A stretch of DNA of 32,557 nt from assembly GCA_033856515.1 (NCBI GenBank), contig JAWVEY010000067.1:1-32557 (forward strand), read 5' to 3'. Within the stretch, counting starts at the first letter, position 1; each line of letters starts with the position of its first letter. The notes below the pieces were generated by a model. The model did not search any database. It was not told the origin of the DNA and was given only the letters and a program-made list of their open reading frames with translations. This stretch comes from JALZKA01 sp033856515. Its GTDB lineage: Bacteria > Actinomycetota > Thermoleophilia > Solirubrobacterales > 70-9. Positions 6,727 through 13,208 of the stretch are shown piece after piece. The position numbers and the translations under genes were made by a program.

Positions 6727-7695
6727 CTAACCGCGGGCCGCTAGCTCGGAGCGGATCTTCTTCGGAAGCATGAAGCGGACGGACTCGTCAACTGTCTTCA
6801 GCTCCGCGATGTCGTCTGTGCCGCGCTCGCGGAAGAAATCGACGAGCTCCGAGACGAGCTCCTCGGGGGCCGATGCGCCTGAGGTGATGCCCACGGTCTC
6901 CGCGCCTTCGAGCCAGTCCTCCTGGACCTGCGACGCGTTGTCGATCAGGTAGGAGTCGGCGCCGTGGTCGCGGGCGACCTCGACCAGGCGGTTCGAGTTC
7001 GACGAGTTGGTCGATCCGATGACGAGGACCAGGTCGCACTGCGCGGCGAGCTCCTTGACAGCGATCTGGCGGTTCGTGGTGGCGTAACAGATGTCCTCGG
7101 ACTTGGAGGAGACGATCTTCGGGAAGCGCTCGCGCAGGCGGTCGATGATCTCGGCGGTCTCGTCGACGGAAAGGGTGGTCTGCGTGATGAAGGCAACGTG
7201 CTCGGGGTCAGCGACCTCGACGGAGTCGGCGTCCTCGATCGTCTCGACGAGCGTGATCGCCTCGGGCGCCTCCCCCATCGTGCCCTCCACCTCCTCGTGC
7301 CCCGCATGGCCGATCATGATGATCGTGTAGCCCTGATCGGCGAATTTGCGGGCTGAGACGTGGACCTTGGTGACGAGCGGGCAGGTCGCGTCGATCGTGC
7401 GGAGCTTCCGCGCCGCGGCGTTCTCGTGGACTGCGGGCGCGACGCCATGAGCCGAGAAGACGACCAATTCGCCCTCGGGCACCTCGGTCTCCTCCTCGAC
7501 GAAGATCGCGCCGCGCTGAGACAACTGTTCGACCACATGCTTGTTATGGACGATCTCCTTGCGCACGTAAACGGGGGGACCGTGCATGTCGAGGGCCTTC
7601 TCGACAGTCTCGACTGCGCGATCGACGCCCGCGCAATAGCCGCGTGGAGCGGCCAAGAGGACGCGTTTGGGGGCGTGAAGGGCCGTTTCAGGCAT
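6727..7695 (-). CDS. ispH: 4-hydroxy-3-methylbut-2-enyl diphosphate reductase (IspH/LytB)
   Basis: 322 aa, normal family length. IspH catalyses the last step of the MEP isoprenoid pathway, reducing HMBPP to IPP and DMAPP with a [4Fe-4S] cluster. The three cluster cysteines are visible: Cys21 (APRGYCAGVDRAV), Cys105 (DATCPLVTKVH) and Cys203 (EDICYATTNRQ). Active-site His50 (EIVHNKHV), His83 (FSAHGV), His133 and Glu135 (GHAGHEEVEGT) are also present, as is the GSTNSSNSNRL segment. The ATG at 7695 has no clear Shine-Dalgarno. The M28 lipoprotein gene lies 27 bp upstream on the same strand, so the two may share a transcript. As an Fe-S enzyme it is a likely client of the Suf proteins in this window. 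Confidence 0.97.
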   Translation of the reverse strand: MPETALHAPKRVLLAAPRGYCAGVDRAVETVEKALDMHGPPVYVRKEIVHNKHVVEQLSQRGAIFVEEETEVPEGELVVFSAHGVAPAVHENAAARKLRTIDATCPLVTKVHVSARKFADQGYTIIMIGHAGHEEVEGTMGEAPEAITLVETIEDADSVEVADPEHVAFITQTTLSVDETAEIIDRLRERFPKIVSSKSEDICYATTNRQIAVKELAAQCDLVLVIGSTNSSNSNRLVEVARDHGADSYLIDNASQVQEDWLEGAETVGITSGASAPEELVSELVDFFRERGTDDIAELKTVDESVRFMLPKKIRSELAARG

Positions 7696-7722
7696 GCACT
7701 GAGGGTACTTGTGAGGGCCGGG

Positions 7723-8646
7723 CTAGCCGGACGGATCGAGGACACGCACGGCGGGCTCGCCCACAGCCTCGAGGCTCTCCGGGCAGACCTTGGCGAGCGT
7801 GTCCTCGGTCGTGTGCCAGTACGGGCCGGGAGATGCCGCACCGCCGAAGGTGAAGTCGATGACGTCAATTGCGGCTATGCCTGCCTCGATGAACGGCGTG
7901 TGGTCGTCGCTGATCGGAGTGGATTCGCCCTCGAACGGCGCCGCTGAGCCCGAGCCGTTCGACTCGCTCGCGGCCGCAGCGAACACCGCGTAGATCGCTT
8001 CGTCCGAATTCGCCTCGCGCGGGACCTGGAGGTCGCAGTCCCCGACCATGTCGAACAGAATCATCGACTCGACTTGGGAAAGTGCCGGCGACCCTTGCTC
8101 GTCCTCCTCGGCGTAGGCGACGTACTGGCGAGAGCCACGCGTGCCGTCCTCCTCGAATGGCCGGTCTCCCCGCGCCTCCTCGGCATCGAAGAGCGCAATG
8201 GAGATCGAGGGGCCCTCCAGCGGCGCCTCGGCGGCGAGCACGCGCGCAATCTCGAGCACGACCGCAACGCCCGACGCCCCGTCGTTCGCACCGACGAAGC
8301 CCGGGATGTCTTTCGTGTCGTGATGCGCGCCGACGACGATCGTCCCCTCCTGTTTGCCCGGAATCGTCGCGACGACGTTCGCGTATGGGCGCTGGACCTG
8401 GATGTCCTCGGCGCCGGCCGCCTCGAGCTCGGCGACCAGGAAGTCCACGAGCTGCTCGTTCTCCCTGGAGCCGGAGGGCCGCGGCCCGATCTCGACCTGC
8501 GCCTCGAGGTCTTCGAAGGCGCGCTCGGCGTCGAAGCGCTCAGGCACGGGCGCGTCCGGCTCGTCAGAACCGCAACCGGCAAAGGCGAGCGCCGCGAAGG
8601 CCAAGAAAAGGACGAAATGCACTCGAAGAGGGTAGGTTCCAGTCAT
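7723..8646 (-). CDS. M28-family zinc peptidase or glutaminyl-cyclase-like lipoprotein
   Basis: 307 aa. The N-terminus is a lipoprotein signal ending in LAFAGC (Cys25), so the enzyme is probably tethered outside the cytoplasmic membrane. The M28 dizinc motifs follow: GAHHDT (His108, Asp110), GANDGASGVA (Asp122), FDAEEARG (Glu156/Glu157), DMVGD (Asp199/Asp203) and WHTTEDT (His278). The stretch from FDAEEA through GSRQYVAYAEED to ISDDHTPFIEAG resembles bacterial glutaminyl cyclases as much as aminopeptidases, so specificity is open. The ATG at 8646 overlaps the start of the divergent WS/DGAT gene; a GTG at 8622, just before the hydrophobic core, would be a more usual lipoprotein start. Confidence 0.85.
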   Translation of the reverse strand: MTGTYPLRVHFVLFLAFAALAFAGCGSDEPDAPVPERFDAERAFEDLEAQVEIGPRPSGSRENEQLVDFLVAELEAAGAEDIQVQRPYANVVATIPGKQEGTIVVGAHHDTKDIPGFVGANDGASGVAVVLEIARVLAAEAPLEGPSISIALFDAEEARGDRPFEEDGTRGSRQYVAYAEEDEQGSPALSQVESMILFDMVGDCDLQVPREANSDEAIYAVFAAAASESNGSGSAAPFEGESTPISDDHTPFIEAGIAAIDVIDFTFGGAASPGPYWHTTEDTLAKVCPESLEAVGEPAVRVLDPSG

Positions 8647-10081
8647 GTCACAGGGTCATATGGACAGGCTCTCGGCCCTCGACGTCTCATTCCTCACGAA
8701 CGAATCGTCCGTGGCGCACATGCACGTGGGCGGCGTGATGATCTTCGAGGGGCCGCCGCCTGCATACGAGGACATGTTGGAGCACATCCGCTCGCGCCTT
8801 CACCTCGTGCCGCGCTTCCGACAGAAGCTCGCGAACCCGCCGATCGAAACGGGCCGCCCGCTCTGGGTGGACGATCCGACATTCAACCTCGAGTATCACG
8901 TGCGCCATTCAGCGCTGCCGTCGCCAGGCTCCGAGGAGCAGCTGCGCAACCTGGCCGCGCGAGTCTTCTCGCAGCAGCTCGACCGCACTAAGCCGCTCTG
9001 GGAGTTCTGGCTCGTCCAGGGCCTGACTCGCAAGCGCTTCGCGATCGTCTCGAAGACGCACCACGCGCTCGTCGACGGCGTCTCCGGGGTCGACATCGCC
9101 ACGGTCCTCTTCGACATCAAGCCGGTGCCCGAGCCGATCAAGGCCGACCACGACTGGATCCCCTCGCCGCAGCCGTCCTCGGCGCAACTCGCGGCCAAGG
9201 GCTTCGGCGGCCTGGCGAAGATCCCGCTCGCGCTGGCGCGGCGTGTCGAGCGCGCAGCCTCGCATCCGCGCGACTCAATGGCACGCGCGAGTGAGATGGC
9301 GACCGCCGTGGGCGAAGTCGCGTGGAACTTCGCCAACCCGGCTCCTACGCTCCCACTCAACGTGCCGATCGGCTCGCACCGGCGCTTCGTGTGGGTCCGC
9401 TCGGACTTGGCGCAGTTCAAAGCCATCAAGGGCGCTCTTGGCGGCACCGTCAACGACGTCGTCCTGGCCGTGGTCGCAGGAGGCGTGCGCGATTGGCTTC
9501 ACGCCCGGGGTGTCAAGACCGAGGGCATGGAGGTTCGCGCCCAGGTGCCGGTCTCGGTCCGCGGCACTGATGGAAAGGGTCAGCTCGGCAACCAGATCAC
9601 CGCGATGCGCGCCGCGCTGCCCGTCTACATCGAGGACCCGGTTCAGCGCCTCGATCGAGTCAAGGAGCAGATGAAAGACCTCAAGGAGTCGAGGCAGGCG
9701 CTCGGTGCCGAGGTCATCTCGCGATTCAACGACTTCGCGCCGCCCACGATCCTGGCTCAGGCAGCGCGCATCAACTTCTCGACCCGGCTCTTCAACATGG
9801 TCGTGACGAACGTGCCTGGCCCCCAGTTGCCGATCTATCTGCTCGGCCGCGAGCTCGAGGACATGTTCCCCGTCGGCTTCCTCCCGCCGGACCAGACGCT
9901 CTTCGTCGCGATCATGTCCTACAACGGCGCGGTCAACTTCGGCCTGCTCGCCGACTACGACTCGATGGACGACGTCCAGACGATCGCCGACGGCATCGAG
10001 GGCTCGCTCGCCGACCTTGCGGCGGCAGCCGAGGAAGCCAAGCGCGAAGCCGCAGCGGAAGCCGCACCCGCGGAGGCCTAG
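8645..10081 (+). CDS. Wax ester synthase / diacylglycerol acyltransferase (WS/DGAT)
   Basis: 478 aa, typical length. WS/DGAT enzymes join acyl-CoA to fatty alcohols or diacylglycerol, making storage wax esters or triacylglycerol at the membrane/lipid-body surface. The catalytic HHxxxDG motif is HHALVDG (residues 139-145). Other family blocks are MDRLSALDVSFL at the start, PLWEFWLVQGL, GTVNDVVLAVVAGGVRDWL, GNQITAMRAALPV and VVTNVPGPQLPIYLLG. The first ATG (8645) overlaps the divergent M28 start; a second in-frame ATG at 8660, giving MDRLSALD at the N-terminus, fits the family better. The C-terminus is Ala/Glu-rich. A small conserved gene follows after 2 bp. Confidence 0.93.
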   Translation: MSQGHMDRLSALDVSFLTNESSVAHMHVGGVMIFEGPPPAYEDMLEHIRSRLHLVPRFRQKLANPPIETGRPLWVDDPTFNLEYHVRHSALPSPGSEEQLRNLAARVFSQQLDRTKPLWEFWLVQGLTRKRFAIVSKTHHALVDGVSGVDIATVLFDIKPVPEPIKADHDWIPSPQPSSAQLAAKGFGGLAKIPLALARRVERAASHPRDSMARASEMATAVGEVAWNFANPAPTLPLNVPIGSHRRFVWVRSDLAQFKAIKGALGGTVNDVVLAVVAGGVRDWLHARGVKTEGMEVRAQVPVSVRGTDGKGQLGNQITAMRAALPVYIEDPVQRLDRVKEQMKDLKESRQALGAEVISRFNDFAPPTILAQAARINFSTRLFNMVVTNVPGPQLPIYLLGRELEDMFPVGFLPPDQTLFVAIMSYNGAVNFGLLADYDSMDDVQTIADGIEGSLADLAAAAEEAKREAAAEAAPAEA

Positions 10082-10083
10082 CG

Positions 10084-10362
10084 ATGGAAGGCGGGCCCTT
10101 CCGCTACCACCTCGAGCTGACGCCGGAGCAGCTCAAGATCGTCCACACGGCGCTCAAGAGCCTGCAGGACGACTTCGGCCACGACGAGCCGGAGATCCTG
10201 CGGATCATCCAGTCCCTGCTCGACAAGCTCCCTGACGAGCACGCGATCCGCGCGATCCGAATCGGCGAGGACGGTGCGCCCGCTCCGGTCGTCGACATCA
10301 CGCCGCCCGGCGGCGCCCGCCCCGAGCCCGATCCCACGGATCCGGCCGACGGCGCCGCCTGA
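10084..10362 (+). CDS. Small conserved protein after WS/DGAT, function unknown
   Basis: 92 aa. The first ~60 residues look like a folded helical domain (FRYHLELTPEQLKIVHTALK, then DDFGHDEPEILRIIQSLLDKLPDEHAIRAI); the last ~30 are Pro/Asp-rich and probably disordered. The ATG has GGAGG eight bases upstream, inside the end of WS/DGAT, and only 2 bp separate the genes, so expression is shared. I recall similar short proteins in related genomes but no function. Link to lipid metabolism is position only. Confidence 0.75.
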   Translation: MEGGPFRYHLELTPEQLKIVHTALKSLQDDFGHDEPEILRIIQSLLDKLPDEHAIRAIRIGEDGAPAPVVDITPPGGARPEPDPTDPADGAA

Positions 10363-10386
10363 GCCGCACCGTAGCCTCACCTGCCC

Positions 10387-11274
10387 GTGTCCGTCTCGGT
10401 CCAGATCGGCCTGCTGCTGTCGCTCGCGACGGCGTTCGCGTCCGTGCTCGGGTTCCTCTACAAGCACCGCGGGGCGATCGCGATGCCGCATGTGGACATG
10501 CGAAAGCCACTTCGCACATCGTTCGCGCTTTTCAAGAACCCCTGGTACACGCTCGGCATCGTTACGGCGACCGTTGGCTGGGGATTCCACGTCGGCGCGC
10601 TCGCCCTGGCACCGATCTCGCTCGTCCAGGCGACGATTGCAGGGGGCCTGGTCCTCCTCACCGTCACGGCTGACCGCCTGTTCGCGCATGAGGTGACGCG
10701 GCGCGAGTGGATCGGCGTCGCGCTCGCTGCCCTCGGCCTCGCATTCCTCGCCGCCACGATCGGCGACACGGCCAACGAGGCGCATTCGGATTACGAGACC
10801 TCGAGGCTGGTGCCGTTCCTCGTGGTCGTCACGGGTGCCGCGCTCGTTGTCGCGTGGCGAGCGTCAGGCAATGTGCGTGAGGGAATCCTCTTCGGCGTCT
10901 CCGCCGGGCTTTTCTGGGCCGCGTCCGATACTGCAATCAAGGCTCTCTCCGACGGGCTGGGCGAGAAAAGCGCGGTCGACATCCTGTTTACGCCGCTTGC
11001 GGTCCTGATCGCGCTCGCCTCGATCGCTGGCCTGGTGGTCTCAGCGCGGAGTCTTCAAGTCGGCAAGGCCGTCCCCGTGATCGCGCTGACTAGCGTGGCC
11101 GCCAACACGCTCACGATCGCCGCCGGGCCGATCGTCTTCGAGGAGCCCAGGCCCGACGACCCGCTCGGCGTCGCGCTGCGCATCCTCGCCTTCGTCCTGG
11201 TCATCAGCGCCGCGGCGCTGACGCCGGCGCCGATCTCAGCGGCCGAGGAGCTCGAAGCGGCTGACGCGGCCTAG
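10387..11274 (+). CDS. DMT-superfamily (EamA/NIPA-like) membrane transporter
   Basis: 295 aa with about nine to ten hydrophobic helices at DMT spacing. Characteristic pieces are LYKHRGAIAMP after helix 1, GWGFHVGALALAPISLVQAT near helix 3, ADRLFAHEVTRREWIGVALAALGLAFL near the middle, and SLQVGKAVPVIALTSVAAN late in the protein. The pattern resembles the EamA/NIPA branch (metabolite or Mg2+ transport), but the substrate cannot be read from sequence. GTG start at 10387 without an obvious Shine-Dalgarno, 24 bp after the small protein. The C-terminus is acidic (AAEELEAADAA). Its TAG stop shares the 4 bases CTAG with the stop of the convergent gene at 11271. Confidence 0.8.
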   Translation: MSVSVQIGLLLSLATAFASVLGFLYKHRGAIAMPHVDMRKPLRTSFALFKNPWYTLGIVTATVGWGFHVGALALAPISLVQATIAGGLVLLTVTADRLFAHEVTRREWIGVALAALGLAFLAATIGDTANEAHSDYETSRLVPFLVVVTGAALVVAWRASGNVREGILFGVSAGLFWAASDTAIKALSDGLGEKSAVDILFTPLAVLIALASIAGLVVSARSLQVGKAVPVIALTSVAANTLTIAAGPIVFEEPRPDDPLGVALRILAFVLVISAAALTPAPISAAEELEAADAA

Positions 11275-11711
11275 TGGGGCGGCTCGTGGGCTTCGTCCCA
11301 CTCCTCTTCGGTTACTTGCTTGGCCTTCCATCGCAGCAGGTCGGTGTCACAGGACTCGTCGAACCATCGGGCCTTCGCGCTCATCCGACCCTCCGCGCGC
11401 TCGCCGCGAACGTGGCCCGCGACGAATGCCGCCGAGTTGTTGTCTTGCCGGCGACCGCGGAAGGACGTGCCGTCAAGCGGAATCGGATCCCAGCTGTTCG
11501 CAAGGCTGACTTTGTTCCCTCCCGAGCAGCGGGTAGCGCCCGTGATCGTGAACAGGCTCTGCACCTTGCCGTTCTTGACGATGAAATCAACCCGCGAATG
11601 GCGCTCGTTCCCCTTGCCGAGCCAGTAGGTCTTCTCGTCGGTCCCGGCAACCGCGGCCGGTGTCGCCCCGATCATCGCTACAGCCATTGCGGCCAGTGCA
11701 AGCTTCCTCAT
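11271..11711 (-). CDS. Secreted protein of unknown function
   Basis: 146 aa. Signal peptide MRKLALAAMAVAMIGATPAAVAG with a likely cut after AVA. The mature part is beta-rich with a DFIVKNGKVQSLFTITG strand pair, two cysteines that may form a disulfide (in TRCSGG and ESCDTD), and FRGRRQDNNSAAFVAGHVRGERAEGRMSAKARW, a layout seen in small secreted actinobacterial proteins with 'G.F.A.G...G..tA..' C-terminal repeats. ATG with GGGAG nine bases upstream. A direct repeat TTAGCG occurs twice in the leader (11714-11740). Function unknown. Confidence 0.75.
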   Translation of the reverse strand: MRKLALAAMAVAMIGATPAAVAGTDEKTYWLGKGNERHSRVDFIVKNGKVQSLFTITGATRCSGGNKVSLANSWDPIPLDGTSFRGRRQDNNSAAFVAGHVRGERAEGRMSAKARWFDESCDTDLLRWKAKQVTEEEWDEAHEPPH

Positions 11712-11780
11712 TTGTTAGCGCTCCCCTCGTAAATAGTTAGCGGGAGCTTACATTCGGAGGAGGACGCAGTCAAGCCGTGG

Positions 11781-11829
11781 CTACGGGATCGTGTAACAGG
11801 GCCGAACTCGGAGGCCACGTCGCGGCCTA
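11781..11829 (-). pseudogene. Decayed C-terminal fragment similar to the end of the beta-helix gene
   Basis: On the minus strand, just after the stop of the 406-aa secreted protein, about 30 bp (11801-11830) match the last codons of the beta-helix gene (13225-13254) at 24 of 30 positions by hand alignment. The beta-helix gene ends GLDVTSEFGPCFVVP-stop. Here the frame reads GRDVASEFGP, and after one missing base continues CYTIP-stop, with the stop at 11781-11783. This looks like the frameshifted tail of a lost paralogue. The match is short and could be chance. Confidence 0.4.
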
Positions 11830-11837
11830 GCTGCTCC

Positions 11838-13058
11838 TCAGCGAGACCTCTCTCTCTCGGTTAGCGACCCGATCGACCGGCTCTGAGGCTCCCCGAACAG
11901 CTCCGGCGACAGGTACCTGCCACGCTCGTCGCCGCGCTTCGGGACTTCGACCTCGATCGGGTTCGCCTTGGCGTAGGCGTCGTGGCGGATTCCGGTCACC
12001 TGCCAGCTCACCTCGGTAGCGGGCTCATCTGTGCGGATCACGAACGTGCCGTCCTTTAGCTCCCGCCAGACGATCGCCTGGGAGAACGTGTGCCCGTGGA
12101 CGGTCAGCTGGTAGCGGAAGTCACGGTTGAGCGCCTCGAACCAGTCCGGCATCTTCACCTGCGCGAAACCGTGCTCGCCGGTGGTGACGACGCCGTCGTA
12201 GATGTTCTTCATGTCCGGCGACTCGACGAACGAGTGCTGGAGGTACTCATTCGCGGGGTCGAGCGGATGGTCGATCTTGAACGAGCCGGCGCTCTTGGAC
12301 AGCGTGCCCTGGACTTCCAGGTCATCGCCGATGAGGACTTGGCCCTCGAACTTCCCGGCGTAGGCGCTGGGACCGTCGCCTGCCGCGGCGACGATCGCAG
12401 TGCCTGCGCTTCCATCCGCTATGGCGCGCACGGCCATGCCGAAGGAGCCATGTGCAGAGCCGTCCACGCCGATGCCGGTCTGTCCGTCGGCCTCGCCCGC
12501 GACACCTTTGCCGCTGTGGCCGGGCGCGCTCCCATAGACGCCCCAGCCGTTCGCCCCGCCTGCCGTGCCGACTACGCCGATCCCGTTGCCGGAAGTCGCC
12601 CCGCGCAGCGCTCGCGTCCCGGCCGCGCCGCCGTTCTGAATATCGACGAGGGGACCCGAGGCCGGGGTGCCCGTGATGGTAAGCGGCAATGCGAGCTTCG
12701 ATCCGACGACTTGGCCGTCGCCGATCTCGCTCGCCTCGATGCACGCCGCGGGGCAATGAAGATCGGTGGCATCCCCGCCGCTTCCGCCGCCCACATTGTC
12801 GACGCCGTCGGCAAACCCGGCCGGGATGCCGGTCAGCTGTGCCCACGGGACCTGAAGCGTGTCCTCGTCGATTGCCTCGCCGGTGAGGCCGTCCTGCGCG
12901 ACGTCCACGCCCTTCACCTGCCCGTTTTTGATGTCCCCGGAGTCGACCGTGTTCTTGCCGGGCAGAGCAAGCGCGGTGCCCCCCAGCGCGATGTAAATCG
13001 CCACGATCCCGAGAACGTTGGACCGGATCGCCTCGCGAACCTTGTTCGACCGTTTCAT
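11838..13058 (-). CDS. Secreted/surface protein with Gly-rich repeats and a C-terminal appendage-like domain
   Basis: 406 aa from ATG at 13058, chosen because GGAGGGTGAG lies directly upstream; a longer frame exists but has no such signal. Order: basic start MKRSNKVREAIRS, hydrophobic export segment (about 13-33), the NTVDSGDIKNGQVKGVDV block and pentapeptide-like repeats (about 37-70), a Cys pair (about 105-112), a Gly-rich run of GxGVxGxAxG-type repeats (about 150-245), and a C-terminal domain (about 270-400) with DHPLDPANEYLQHSFVESPD, WFEALNRDFRYQLTVHG and VSWQVTGIRHDAYA. These blocks are widespread in environmental bacteria, often in tail-fibre-like or adhesin-like proteins. A cell-surface role is inferred. 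Confidence 0.8.
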   Translation of the reverse strand: MKRSNKVREAIRSNVLGIVAIYIALGGTALALPGKNTVDSGDIKNGQVKGVDVAQDGLTGEAIDEDTLQVPWAQLTGIPAGFADGVDNVGGGSGGDATDLHCPAACIEASEIGDGQVVGSKLALPLTITGTPASGPLVDIQNGGAAGTRALRGATSGNGIGVVGTAGGANGWGVYGSAPGHSGKGVAGEADGQTGIGVDGSAHGSFGMAVRAIADGSAGTAIVAAAGDGPSAYAGKFEGQVLIGDDLEVQGTLSKSAGSFKIDHPLDPANEYLQHSFVESPDMKNIYDGVVTTGEHGFAQVKMPDWFEALNRDFRYQLTVHGHTFSQAIVWRELKDGTFVIRTDEPATEVSWQVTGIRHDAYAKANPIEVEVPKRGDERGRYLSPELFGEPQSRSIGSLTERERSR

Positions 13059-13137
13059 CTCACCCTCCGTCGTTGCCCCGTGGGCCGCCCTCGCGATCCC
13101 ATCGCGGTCGACCATCGCGTACGTCAGCAGTGCTGTG

Positions 13138-13153
13138 TGTGCGTATTCGCACA
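13138..13153. repeat. 6-bp hairpin downstream of the beta-helix gene
   Basis: TGTGCG-TATT-CGCACA is a perfect 6-bp stem with a tetraloop, about 55 bp beyond the beta-helix stop in the 150-bp gap before the next secreted-protein gene. No T-run follows on the minus strand, so a terminator role is weakly supported. The same gap also holds CGCGAT-CCC-ATCGCG (13092-13106). Confidence 0.35.
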
Positions 13154-13208
13154 GAAGTTCGGCGGGGAGGTGGTTCCGCGGCCGACCGACACCGCATTGA
13201 TCGCTGCG

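Noticed and set aside
13092..13106. CGCGAT-CCC-ATCGCG inverted repeat as an operator
   Set aside because: Six-bp GC-rich palindromes of this kind are expected by chance here; it has no second copy and no clear promoter next to it.
13059..13115. N-terminal extension of the Gly-rich surface protein
   Set aside because: ATG 13058 has a strong GGAGGGTGAG ribosome site directly upstream and starts the export segment; the extension has neither.
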